A stretch of DNA of 64,000 bases from Micrasema longulum (Eukaryota > Arthropoda > Insecta > Trichoptera > Brachycentridae), in the NCBI GenBank assembly GCA_022494885.1, contig JAGVSM010001286.1, forward strand, positions 1 through 64,000, given 5' to 3'. Under the pieces are notes generated by a model. That model saw nothing but the letters and a program-made list of their open reading frames with translations. It was not told the origin of the DNA and did no database searches. A program made the position numbers and the translations under genes. This document shows, piece after piece, positions 20,606 through 30,704 of this stretch (positions within the stretch are counted from its first letter, which is position 1; the number at the start of each line of letters is the position of its first letter).

Positions 20606-20800
20606 TATTTTTTGCGGGCGCGTATAGACCGCGAATTGAAAGTTTCGGCATACAAGACGCAAATCAAATTATCGGCGGAATAATTCGGCGAGCATCGGCG
20701 AAAATTCGCCGAAAATGTGATAATTGAATGAATACGCGCGCCAGTGGCCGAATTAGGAACTATGAAAGTATGCGGTGTGCCAAAACTCGGGTATTTCTAA
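20606..20800. repeat. CpG-rich inverted-repeat segment
   Basis: GGGCGCGTAT near 20613 is matched inverted by ATACGCGCGC near 20731, and CAAATTATCGGC by GATAATTG. The inside has GCGAGCATCGGCGAAAATTC. Base composition differs sharply from the surroundings. Possibly a MITE; target duplication not seen. Confidence 0.4.
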
Positions 20801-20870
20801 AAAAGAATCTCACCGCCTGACTGAGTCTCCGGTGAAGCACTTAAAAGCATCATGAATGGGCAATTACAGA

Positions 20871-21047
20871 ATCTTTATTTGTTGCATCAGAGAGAAAAAA
20901 CATTTTGAGAAGGGATATGGTAGTTCAGGCATTTACAGGGCTTATGACCTGTCATTTGCTGGTTCAAGTGGCCACTTTACACACTGTGTAATATTCGCCA
21001 GCCTGCTTATGTTTAAACATTCATATTACCTCAACTGTTCAATATAT
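20871..21047 (+). repeat. FBR fragment
   Basis: AGAGAGAAAAAACATTTTGA, AGGCATTTACAGGGCTTATG, GTGGCCACTTTACACACTG, then ACATTCATATTACCTCAAC. Head and inverted arm are lacking. Confidence 0.72.
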
Positions 21048-21118
21048 ATTCCTTTTTAAATAAATATTATTTTATTTTTACATCTGAGCATGTTTTTCAT
21101 TCTTTATTTTAATTCTTA

Positions 21119-21617
21119 ACTTTTAGTCCCAACACTTATGTATAGAAGTGAAACATGGAACTGGCAGAGGAAGGATGAAAGCCGAGTGAACGCGGTTGAA
21201 ATGCGATCTCTTAGACGAATGTGTGGGAAATCAATGTATGACAGGGTTACGAATGATGAAATCAGGCGAGAGTGTAAATCTGAGACAAGTATAATTGATT
21301 AGATTAAGAAAGGGTCTCTGAGATGGTTTGGTCACGTAGAACGAATGGACGACAAGAGAATGGTAAAACAAGTATATATGGCAAAATGAACGGCAACGTT
21401 AGACGAGGACGACCAAGGAAGACGTGGCATGATCAGATAAACCAAAATCTTAAGTCTGGTCATGTCAAAAGCAGACAGAACCGAAGGGCATGTATGACAA
21501 GATGTATAAATGTGGAAGAGGCTAGGATTGTATGCCAGGATAGACGTGTGTGGCGGTCCATTTTCTCTGCCTACCCCTACGGGGAAATGGCGTGATGGTA
21601 GTAGTAGTAGTAGTACT
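21119..21617 (+). mobile_element. RTE-R LINE 3' end
   Basis: Fragment beginning LLVPTLMYRSETWNWQRKDE and continuing SRVNAVEMRSLRRMCGKSMY, then DERM-like, MNGNVRRGRPRKTWHDQINQ. A TAG at about 21300 and frameshifts disable it. It ends CGGGGAAATGGCGTGATGG plus (TAG)n at 21598-21617, the family tail. Confidence 0.8.
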
Positions 21618-21619
21618 TA

Positions 21620-21848
21620 ACTTTTAATTACTTTTACAAATTTTCTTCATTTTTTTACTTTGATTTTAATTTTTAAACAACTTCTATTCATGTTTTTTTT
21701 TCTTCTCTTTTTTGTACTTTAATTAATAACCTTACATATAATTACTTTATAATATGGAAACTTCGCTGGTCCATTAGATTTAAGTCTAACTGTGTAAAAT
21801 ATAAAACTTTGTAAGTGTACTGTATGTTTCCTAGATAAATAAAAAAAA
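21620..21848 (+). repeat. Rep-K, LINE-like 3' UTR
   Basis: T-rich stretch leading to GGAAACTTCGCTGGTC and ending GATAAATAAAAAAAATTA. The core is shared with 4845-4945 and 56022-56130 reversed. Parent LINE not present here. Confidence 0.45.
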
Positions 21849-21850
21849 TT

Positions 21851-21905
21851 ATTGACTTTTGTGAAGTAAAAGAGTTGAAATCTTTATCTTCTTGGTGAGA
21901 TTCCA
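21851..21905 (+). repeat. FBR short fragment
   Basis: TTGACTTTTGTGAAGTAAAA then GAGTTGAAATCTTTATC and GGTGAGATTCCATTAG, the FBR tail region only. Confidence 0.6.
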
Positions 21906-22059
21906 TTAGAAATGCCATTAAAAATACGAGAACAAAAAAAAATTAATTTAAATGTAAGTTAAAAAAACATGCATGCAAGAGATAAGTTAGCTCTTAAAAA
22001 GTAATCGTATTCGGGTTGGCTTTAAAGAAGTTTTTTTATGGGTTTGTATTATAAATATT

Positions 22060-22480
22060 ACACTTATAAATCAATATTAAAACCTCTCGACTCTGTTCAA
22101 AAATCCATTATTAAAATATTATTTTAAAAGCCGTTCAGGTACCCCAGCGTCAGTTCAAGGAATTTTATGTTTTAGATATAAGGCAATTATATTTATCTAG
22201 AATTATTGTTTGTGAAAGCAAATTATTCTACCAAATCCCAAAAGGAACACTCACACAATACCAGAAGTCAAACCAAAGGATGGGTCATGGGGTCTACCAC
22301 AAATTCTGAATTCGGGCAAAGAAATTTCAGGTTCCTGGGCCCCTAAATATTCAATATGTTACCCAAACATTACAAAACCACGACCCAAATTCAATTAAAT
22401 AAATTTGTAATAAAATAGTTACTGGATTTAAAAATAAACTAAAAAAAAACATTTAAAAATAATAAATTGTTTGTATATTG
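22060..22480 (+). mobile_element. Jockey/CR1-like LINE C-terminus, decayed
   Basis: Pieces readable across frames: SVQKSIIKILFKKPFRYPS, YLSRIIVCESKLF, and HNTRSQTKGWVMG with the NTR motif, then FGQRNFRFLGP. The A-rich end is at about 22450. An (ATT)n microsatellite lies nearby at 22658-22684. Confidence 0.55.
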
Positions 22481-22655
22481 AATAACTTCAAAATAAATTA
22501 ACTAGTAGGTAGTCATATGATTGTTTATTTTTGCATAAAAATGTCTCTCTTAAACAGGTTGTACCTAGTTCGGCAGACTAGACAAAATCCAGAGAAATCT
22601 ATTACTTAAGTATGTATGTAGTAGATAAAGAAATTGTAATTTTTGTTAATTAACC

Positions 22656-22686
<31 letters not shown>

Positions 22687-22960
22687 ATTTTTTAAACGAA
22701 AATCATTGTATTGAAGGGGTTTTCATTGTTAACAATGAGTAAATACTTTAAATAAGTAATTTAGCATCGACGTTATCCTTGCGTACATGTTTTTTTTCCT
22801 CGGGATTATTCTTGTAGTTTTTTTTTGTAATATGGTGAATTTGATTCACATGTTTTAATCTCTGTAATATTTTTCGTGATAGCTTTCAAGTATATATAAT
22901 ATAATATATTGTTTGGTAATATTAATAAAAAGTATATATTTAAATAATAATTAGACATAA
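22481..22960. other. No gene; microsatellite
   Basis: AT-rich; (ATT)n at 22658-22684 is the only structure noticed. Confidence 0.4.
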
Positions 22961-22974
22961 GTTAATATTAGAAC

Positions 22975-23201
22975 TTTATTTCAACAGAGAAGGAAAAAGT
23001 TTTCGAGAAGAAATTTGGAAGTCTAGGCATTTACAGGGCTTATGACCTGTCATTGGCTGGTTTAAGTGGCCACTTTACCCTAGACTTCCAAATTTCTTCT
23101 CGAAAACTTTTTCCCTCTCTGTTGAAATAAATCTAAATATGAACAACTCCCTAGGGAGGAAATCCAGCCAGTCTGCAAGCATTTGGACATAATCAAACAT
23201 T
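22975..23201. repeat. FBR, short hairpin form with 14-bp duplication
   Basis: Left arm (CAGAGAAGGAAAAAGTTTTC onward) and right arm form an almost perfect 43-bp inverted repeat with one mismatch, around a 50-bp loop containing GTGGCCACTTTAC. Both arms carry variants (GAAATTTGG for GGAATATGG) not seen in other copies. GTTAATATTAGAAC occurs exactly on both sides (22961-22974, 23202-23215). Confidence 0.82.
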
Positions 23202-23296
23202 GTTAATATTAGAACATTCATGAATTATATTTTCTTTGTACTATTATAAGACTAAATAAAAAATATATTCCCGTCTTTATGCATATGCAAATAAAT

Positions 23297-23511
23297 ATGA
23301 TCATCCCTTTTCCGCACCTAATGGTGAATAGGGCACTGCATTGGTACACCAATCGCACCAATCTTGATCAATTTTGTTACATGAAGGTAAGATGATCAGT
23401 CTTACGCTTCAAGTACCAGTCCAGGGACTATGCAATATTATAGTGTAAAAACACTTTTTAAATAAATATTTTATGTCAACCACGTCGGGAATCGAACCCG
23501 CGACCTCTTGA
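23297..23511 (-). repeat. SINE-B, nearly full copy
   Basis: Minus strand has CGGGTTCGATTCCCGACG (B box), then the body (GTCCCTGGACTGGTACTTGA, GCGTAAGACTGATCATCTTA) and the 3' part ending TTAGGTGCGGAAAAGGGATG. The A box is lost at the 5' end. Confidence 0.75.
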
Positions 23512-23522
23512 AAATTAAACGT

Positions 23523-24290
23523 AAACTGTATATTTATTTATTTATATTTTTCGCTTACAAACTATAGTTAATAATAAAAAAAATGTGACCTCACTGGGGT
23601 TACCCGTGCCAATGACACTTAACAATATACTTTTTTAGAAAGATTTTTACGTTTGAGAATAAACAAAGAAGACTAACTTAATAAACTGAGATAATTAAAA
23701 CAATATTCAGACAGTTTTAAACACTACGTATTTATGTTTTAATGTACATCTATATTATTTATATTACAAAACGCACAATGAAAAGAACAAAAACCTAACA
23801 TAAGCTATACACTTGTGGAGCAGTTGATTAAATATTGGTTAAGGCGAATAAGACAATTCATTTTACTTCTACCTAGTTCCACTATCCATTTTTTTACAGC
23901 CTTTTTAAACATTTTCTCGTAACTAATTGTTTTAATAGATAGTGGAAATAGGTTTTAGATTTTAATTGAACAATACTCAAAATCCCTTTTCCCGAAAGTG
24001 GTATTAGTCTGTATTTGTTTATTATGTCAATAAAAGACGAGTGATACTTTAATCCACAAATTTGGAATATCCAGTGACCGGTTTCATCGCTTTCGCGAAG
24101 ATGTCGCGATTAACAATGAACAATGAACTTCCATCAAGAATTTTCACTTACAAACTTAAATGTATTTGTTTATGTTGTCTTTGTGTTGAGGATCTAGTGA
24201 TTATATTATTTGTATGTAATGTATTATAGGGGTTATGTCTTTCATTTGAGTAAGAGTAATTTTTGAATCTGCAAGTAATATAAAGTGTCT
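23523..24290 (-). mobile_element. J2 LINE 3' end, interrupted
   Basis: Minus strand carries the J2 C-terminus and 3' UTR in the order seen at 28446-29060. The UTR includes GGCACGGGTAACCCCAGTGA and a (TAAA)n tail. A 139-bp insertion (24022-24160) splits the C-terminus, and the 5' truncation is near 24290. Confidence 0.75.
24022..24160 (-). mobile_element. Rep-P insertion with 12-bp duplication
   Basis: Inserted in J2 between two copies of TGTATTTGTTTA (24010-24021, 24161-24172); J2 elsewhere has one. On the minus strand the insert reads GATGAAACCGGTCACTGG, then AAATTTGTGGATTAAAG and TATCACTCGTCTTTTATTG. The GAAACCGGTC block recalls the ribozyme region of Penelope-like elements; this copy lacks a good CUGANGA half. 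Confidence 0.65.
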
Positions 24291-24382
24291 AAATAAATAA
24301 TAAACATTTACTCTCATACAAATACATTCAAACACACCCTCTTACATAATCTAATATATATGATTATTATTTAGAAAATTTC

Positions 24383-24462
24383 GTTAATATTGACAGCTCC
24401 CTAGAGGGTTGAATCCATTCCTTGTGTAAAAAAATTTGGACGAACTCGAATCATTGTTAATA
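24383..24462 (-). repeat. FBR head, reversed
   Basis: CAGCTCCCTAGAGGGTTGAA, CCATTCCTTGTG, TTGGACGAACTCGAATCATT, followed by GTTAAT. Terminal fragment only. Confidence 0.68.
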
Positions 24463-24744
24463 TATACTTTATGTCAACCCCTTCAGGTATCAGTAGCGAA
24501 TGGTGATTTTATTTACAGGTAAGCTATAAAAAAAATACCTACATAGGAGGTACAAAATATAATGTAAGTAATACATACTATACATTGTTACTTTTCTGTA
24601 AATCTGTGTAGTACAACAACTCTCATCCACGAAATCAACTCAAAGGATGTAACTTCGTGATGTAGATATATTATCCATTACTTTAATATATAATTCATTA
24701 AAAAATAATAAAAAATACCATTATGAATTCAGTCGATATTAGGT

Positions 24745-25253
24745 ATTAAATTGAAATGTCAACTGGCCGCATTGTTCTAGTAATTAATAGTGCTAAAAAT
24801 GGCCGCGTGGAGCGCTTTATGTCCTGCAGTATGACGCATGAAAGTAATTATGGTCTTAAGTCAAAAGTACCACCTCAAAGAAAAATAGTCTTAGGGAAAC
24901 ACTGTTTTCCAAATCAAGAATCTTCATATTATTGGTGTAATCTGCAAGTTTAAACTAGGAGAAAAAACCCGCACTGGGGTTAATACATTCAAAATATAGT
25001 ATACTTATTTGTATGAAAAAATAAGCTGGAATAATCGGCTAGTTTCTTAGCTCACCGCAGGCGCTAGGCGCACTTAATTAAAATTTATATTTACATTAGT
25101 ATAAAAGTACAAACGGTGGAAATGATTTAAAATAAATGGTAATTATTTATTTGTTTTTCTGTAAATAATGTTACAATAAAACATTATTATGGTTAGTCAA
25201 ATATAATGGTAAGCTGTGCATAATCGCTTCTATACACGGTTCGCCCCTGTCAG
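24745..25253 (+). repeat. Rep-H, longest copy
   Basis: Starts about AAATGTCAACTGGCCGC, passes CAAATCAAGAATCTTCAT and CTGCAAGTTTAAACTAGGAG, then AAACCCGCACTGGGGTTA, ATAAGCTGGAATAATCGGCT, and ends CACGGTTCGCCCCTG. Other copies are at 58866 (plus) and at 45721 and 50835 (minus). It encodes no recognisable protein. Class unknown. Confidence 0.65.
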
Positions 25254-25621
25254 GAGTTGACCATTAGACCAAAACCCGGACGGATTTTTAAATATTTTCA
25301 ATTTAATAAAAGTTAACCCTTGTGTTTTCAGCCATCGTATATATACTTAAGCAATTCTTTTCCCTAATTTGGAGATTTATTACTGCGGGAGATTTATAAG
25401 TCGGAAAATGGCAGGCGACAGAATACAATGGTGATCCTATACTCTACCCGGGCTTACGTTGAAGAGTTAGGCATAATCGATTATTTTTAATAATCGAATA
25501 GAAAACAATCGATCATCCAAATGATTAATTTTATCGAGGATGTTGAAAGCAAGGCTGATAAAGTGAAAATATCAAATTAATACCAAATGACTCAAAGTAT
25601 TTTGATTTCTTTTTTTACTTT
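25254..25621. other. No feature seen
   Basis: No shared repeat or coding sense. ATAATCGATTATTTTTAATAATCGA near 25470 is a short palindrome-like patch. Confidence 0.35.
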
Positions 25622-26275
25622 TCAATAACATTTTGAGTTTGTCCAAATTTTAGTAGACACGGACTGGATTCAACTCCGTAAGGAGCTGTTAATATTGATA
25701 TAGTACAACAGAGATGAAGAACATTTTAGAGAAGGTAATATAGAAGTCTAAGCATCTACAGGGCAGACTTGTCATGGGCTGATTTAAGTGGCCACTTTAC
25801 ACATTGTGTAACATTCACTATTCTGCCCATATTTGAACATCTATATTCCTTCAATTCTTTCATCTACTGATGTTTGTGAAGTTAAAGAGCTGAAACCTTT
25901 ATTTACGCGGGTGAGATTCATCCGATTGAATTATTTTACCTACATACTAGGCAACGCCTGAAAATTTGTTTTCAATTCCTATACTTCGTCATGGACCAGG
26001 TGGATTACAGTTAAGGTATCCACGGGGCTTATGACCTGTCATTGGTTGGTTTAAGTGGCCACTTTACCCACTTTGTTTGTTCAAATATGGGCAGAATGGT
26101 GAATGTTACTCAGGTCATAAGCCTTGTAGATGCCTAGAGTTCTATATTACCTTCTCTAAAATGTTCTTCATTTCTGTTGTAATATGTTAATATTCAGCTC
26201 CCCAGGGAGTTGAATCCAGTCCTTGTCAAAAAAAATTTTGGACAAACTTAAAATATTGTTATTAATCCACGAAGA
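25622..26275 (+). repeat. FBR, longest copy, heads at both ends
   Basis: Left head (ACATTTTGAGTTTGTCC), arm with ACAACAGAGATGAAGAAC, body, tail ending CATGGACCAGGTGGATT (26004), then inverted body, arm (TTCTTCATTTCTGTTGTAAT) and reversed head ending GGACAAACTTAAAATATTG. Terminal inverted repeats are therefore over 100 bp. No open frame. No clear target duplication. Confidence 0.78.
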
Positions 26276-26332
26276 TGCAAAGAAATGAAAAAAAAAATTC
26301 AGGCGGAATATTGATATTGAAACATAGTCGTG

Positions 26333-26460
26333 GCTGGTATTCTGAACGCTCTTCCGGGGGTAGAGAACGCGTTGCTAGCACGTAATTTACGTACTAATAA
26401 CGCACTAGCAAAACGTTCTCTGCCTTAGCTAAAACGTTCAGAATCGCACCCCGGGACCCG
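26333..26460. mobile_element. Small palindromic MITE
   Basis: ATTCTGAACGCTCTTCCG ... GAGAACGCGTTGCTAG is mirrored by CTAGCAAAACGTTCTCTGCC ... CGTTCAGAAT, giving arms of about 45-50 bp around CACGTAATTTACGTACTA. Removal target not determined. Confidence 0.6.
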
Positions 26461-27004
26461 TGCTATAATCGACAGCTAACAGTTATATTTAATTTCAATC
26501 ATAAAATAAAACTAAGTTTACTGTATGAAAAAAAATAAATGTTCAATAAGAAAAAATAACTTTTAAAAAATTAATGGTATTACAGGTCTATGAAATACCG
26601 TCGAGTAAAAATAATATTTTCTGTTACTTAGTAGCAAAAAAAATAAATTCAATTAATAATTTTGTATTCCCACGAAAATTGTCAATTGCATTAGCCACGC
26701 CCTTAATGCGTTACGATTCGATAAGATTTTGAACTTTTTTTGTTACCGTTTAAATGTAAATAGAATATTGCCACGAATCTTGACCTCACATTTATCAAGA
26801 CATATTTTTAAATGTTTTACTGACATATTTTTCAATATTAAAAATAAAAAAAATGCGTGAAACATTTCTCCACAGTTGATTTTGAAAACACAATTCATTT
26901 TTATTTAATAATTTTTAATCAATTACAATTAACTTTGTGGAAGGGATGGTTTCGCGGTCTGGCCCTGGGCCGCGCGATTATCATGGGAAGCTAAGGACGA
27001 CGTT
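26461..27004. other. No feature seen
   Basis: AT-rich sequence, no recognised repeat until the Rep-F units. Confidence 0.35.
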
Positions 27005-27325
27005 ATACCTTCACCATGATGGTATAGTTGAAGATTAATACTCTCGAGCGATTACGAAGATACACTACCGACCCCCCACCTTTAAGTTTTGGGTAAGTAC
27101 ATCGATATGTAACACGGGGAAGCGTACGTCAAGGTACAAATATCTACGCACTAAAGTGACATTCGGTCATTATGACGTCATAGTTGAAGATAAATTCTCC
27201 CGAGGGATTGCGAAGATACACTACCGCCCCCCCCCCATTCAAGATTTGATGTAAGTACATCGGTTTGCACCGACGGGTCTAGTACTCCTCGATACGCATA
27301 TCTGCGCATTAAAAGTGATAAAAAC
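27005..27325 (+). repeat. Rep-F, two tandem units
   Basis: Two diverged units with a period of about 153 bp, each containing TATAGTTGAAGAT, GCGATTACGAAGATACACTA, a C run and GTAAGTACATCG. A C-run of 11 occurs in the second. A third, single copy is at 54695-54850. Confidence 0.65.
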
Positions 27326-27889
27326 ATTCGTTCCACCCAGCAAATTTTCCATTAATTACTATTAATTTAAATTTTTAATCGTTCTGAAGTTGGCACTTTT
27401 TTTCTTAAAATCCTATTAACAATATGAGAGGGAAATAAATAAATATTAAAGACGAATTAAATTTTGACATAACTGTCAGTTTTAAAAACGAACGCCTGTA
27501 TGCAAAGATAATAAGGCTAGATTCTTCCCTAAAACGATTAACAGCATCTAGGCGTAAAATATTGCCACTAAAAAAAAATAATTTAGTTATTATATTTTTT
27601 CCATTTGATTTACTATCTTCACATATCGAAACGTTAAGGACCCGGCTTTGAAATCACTTAATAGATAAATACAGACGATCGTTAAGCATACCTGCTTGGT
27701 AATTATCTAAAGTACAATTATAATTTTCAAGCCTCCATTTTCTGCTTGAATTGGGATTTATTGGAGTTTAAAAACGCTTTGCAGTGGGCACTTTTTATCA
27801 CAGAAACCTTCAAAATATAAGTGAAAACTATTTTAAATTTTAATGAAGTCAGGAACGCAGAGTAAATTTTCGGGGTCATTCATTGGTTG
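27326..27889. other. No feature seen
   Basis: No shared repeat or coding frame recognised. Confidence 0.35.
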
Positions 27890-28020
27890 GATTTGATCAT
27901 ATGACGTCGAGATGGCAAGTCGGTAGAGCATACCGAGGTAGATAGAGATAGTACAGAAGTTAAGAGTGCCGTCTCGATATGTACAGATAAAGATGGCGTT
28001 CATAATCGCGGCACTGAACA
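27890..28020 (-). repeat. Rep-E copy
   Basis: Minus strand GCCGCGATTATGAACGCCAT, CTTTATCTGTACATATCGAG and later GATCAAATCC. Related segments are at 33568-33625 and 57690-57890. The minus frame of 78 codons across it is probably incidental. Confidence 0.5.
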
Positions 28021-28197
28021 CGTGTATATTGTAATTTGTGAATAACTCGTTATTTAGTGTTTTTGACAAGTCTATCTACCATTTGCTTTGAAAGCTCTTA
28101 TAAAAATATAATACACCCTGTTTGATCTTTTAGCAGGTACAAATATTGGTACATGTTCCATTTATCGTAGTTCGAAGAAATTATCTTTTTTATCTGT

Positions 28198-28245
28198 ATT
28201 CCCATCTAATGGTGCATGGGGCACTCCACTCGTACACTAAATAAA
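28198..28245 (-). repeat. SINE-B 3' fragment
   Basis: CCCATCTAATGGTGCATGGG then GCACTCCACTCGTACAC matches the 3' end of SINE-B reversed. Confidence 0.5.
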
Positions 28246-28392
28246 AGGACATGCGGTGCAAGACAATTTTAATGACTACCATTCTGACTATGCATCTATG
28301 TCTTCAATTCTTCCCTTTGGATGTTCGTTTTACACGGTAATATTTTATTGTTTTATTGACTGGCACTTTAAGCATTAGATTGACTACATGAT

Positions 28393-29335
28393 TTATTTAT
28401 TTATTTACGGACATTGCCCATTGATACAATTCATGGGATAAATATATTTTTTTGAATTTTTTTTTTTATTAATATTTTTTCTCTTACAAAGTATAATTAA
28501 TAATAAAAATAATGTGACCTCTATAGGGTTACCCGTGCCGACGACACTTCACAATACACTTTTTTTTAAAAATATTTTTACATTTGAGAATAAATAAAAA
28601 AAACTCACTTAATATACAAAGATAATTAACAAAATGGCCAGACAGTTTTAAACACTACGTATTTACATTTATAATTAATTTATGTACATCTATATTATTT
28701 ATATTACAAAACGCCTAATAAAAAAACAAAAACCTATTACAAGCTATACACTTGTGGAGCAGTTGATTCAATATTGGTTTGGGTGAATGAGACAATCCAT
28801 TTTACTTCTACCTAGCTCCACTATTCATTTTTTATAGCCTTTTTAAACATTTTCTCGTTACTAATTGTTTTAATAGATAGTGGAAGTAGGTTATAGATTT
28901 TAATTGAATAATACTCAAAATCCCTTTGTCCGAAAGTAGTATTAGTTTGTATTTGTTTAAGTTGTCTTTGTGTTGAGGATCTAGTGATTGTATTATTTGT
29001 ATGTGATGTATTGTAGGGGTTATGTCTTTCATTTGAGTAAGAGTAGTCTTTGAATCTGTAAGTGAGTAATGGTGGTACATCGATTATACCATTTAATATG
29101 CCGAACATATGTAAGGAGTCAATATTAGTTCTACGTTTTTGTAGACTAGAAATATTGAACATTGACTGTATTTCAGCATAAGAATAATTACCTCTCTCTA
29201 GTCCAAGCATCCGCGCTACTTTTCGAAGCGAGCGATGTTGGACTGTTTCAATGTGATTTTTACGATTTACATAGAACGGAGACCAGATCACGGAGGCATA
29301 TTCTAGAAGAAGGCGAACAGTTAAAAGAGTAATAC
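28393..29335 (-). mobile_element. J1 LINE with nested J2 3' end
   Basis: Minus strand, right to left: 29335-29065 is J1 coding (WSPFYVNRKNHIETVQHRS, MLGLERGNYSYAEIQSMFN, LHMFGILNGIIDVPPLL). At about 29062 it switches in frame to the J2 C-terminus (RHNPYNTSHTNNTIT, TTFGQRDFEYYSIKIYNLLP, NEKMFKKAIKNE) and the J2 UTR to 28446. Then 28445-28393 is the J1 3' tail again (ACGGACATTGCCCATTG). So J2 sits inside J1 with about 500 bp of J1 missing. The 156-residue frame is therefore a nest product, not a native protein. Confidence 0.72.
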
Positions 29336-29854
29336 CCTACTCTATACGTAATAAATAATCAGGAAGTTCAGTGCTACGGAAAAATAAAATGTTTTCTAAC
29401 ACGCGGTAAAAATTAGAGCATTTAAATGTTTGGCAAAGTTTCGCGAAAATGTAATAAAAATTTAATAAAAACGAAAGCGCTCGTTGGTCAAAATAATAAA
29501 AAGTAACTTAACCAGGAAGTTTCATTAGTGAGTTTATTTATAATTGTATCATAATCATTAACTATGGAGTTTTATCAAGAAATATCAACAAAAAACATCA
29601 ATATATAAAAACGGTTTAAAAAAAAAATCCACTTTGAACGGCGTCACAAGTTCTTGTGAAGTAGTCAATCAATTACGAACAATGACATGTTGTGATTTAT
29701 GAAGAATTCCCGGTTTCCGCGAAGCCATTTTTTAAAACTTTATTATATTTTGATAGCTATGGGCCTCTTCTTTTAAACGTCACGGCAACTTGTAGTGACG
29801 TCACAGGCGAAGTATTTTTAAAATTACAATACTTAAAAAAAATATCGCCATGAG
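29336..29854. other. No gene; repeat scraps
   Basis: AGTGACGTCACAGGCGAAGT (29793-29812) resembles GTGACGTCACACGCGGGGTT at about 40309, and AGGAAGTTTCATTAGTG resembles segments near 40447 and 55778. A weak low-copy repeat may be present. Confidence 0.35.
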
Positions 29855-30101
29855 AATCATCATCATCATTCCCTTTCCGCACCAAATAGTGCATAGGGCA
29901 CTGCATTGGTTAACCAATCCCAGCGTATCTTTATCGTTTTTGATACAAGAAGTTAAGGCGATTAGTCTTATGCTTCAAGTGCCAGTCCCGGGACTATGAA
30001 ATATTCTAAATTTAATGAATACTTCAAGTCAACTATGTCGTGAATCGAACCCGAGACCTCTAGCATAGTATGCAAATGTGATGACCATTATAAACGCGGC
30101 C
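29855..30101 (-). repeat. SINE-B copy with (ATC)n tail
   Basis: From AATCATCATCATCATTCCC (3' tail reversed) through CAAGTGCCAGTCCCGGGACT to TCGTGAATCGAACCCGAGAC (B box reversed) and the A-box region at about 30080. Nearly full length, diverged. Confidence 0.75.
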
Positions 30102-30704
30102 GTGAGTATACGATACATAAAAATGAAAACGTTTTTTTGGCTTCGATCGAAAGTTATTAATGCATAAAAAAAAGAGAAAACCACTGAACTTCCTCATTGA
30201 AGTACCCTATGCACCACTATATGCGGATAGATAAGGTTATCTAATAAATAATTAATAGTAAATATTCTAATACATAGTAAAAAATACACCGTAAATCGCT
30301 ATTGGGTGCCTTACCTGCCTAACAGGTATGTAGTAATTCCACCTGAGTTTATTTTTTATAAGGGATGGGGTGGTTTTATTTGAGTTTGAACCTTTGAAGA
30401 AGCTCAATATTTATTTTTATCACAGAGAAAACATCTTTCTGCGAGTTCTCCGTAAAATTGATCTTTTCCCATTATGGGGTGTTTTAAAACATGGAAAAAT
30501 TGCGTCGGGCAATAAGACCATTATTTTTCTATATTTATTTATTGAAAATATTATTATTATTATTATTTTGGGTCAACTATTATATAATTTATATATTAAA
30601 GACTGTACGATTTTAAAGACAAAAACGAAGACATAACTATGTTGACTAAATGGACAAACACGAACTAACATATACTAAATGAAAAAAAGTATTATCCATT
30701 TGAA
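30102..30704. other. No gene; AT-rich
   Basis: An 88-codon plus frame (30370-30636) is low complexity after residue 50 and resembles nothing recognised. (ATT)n lies at about 30550-30565. Confidence 0.35.
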
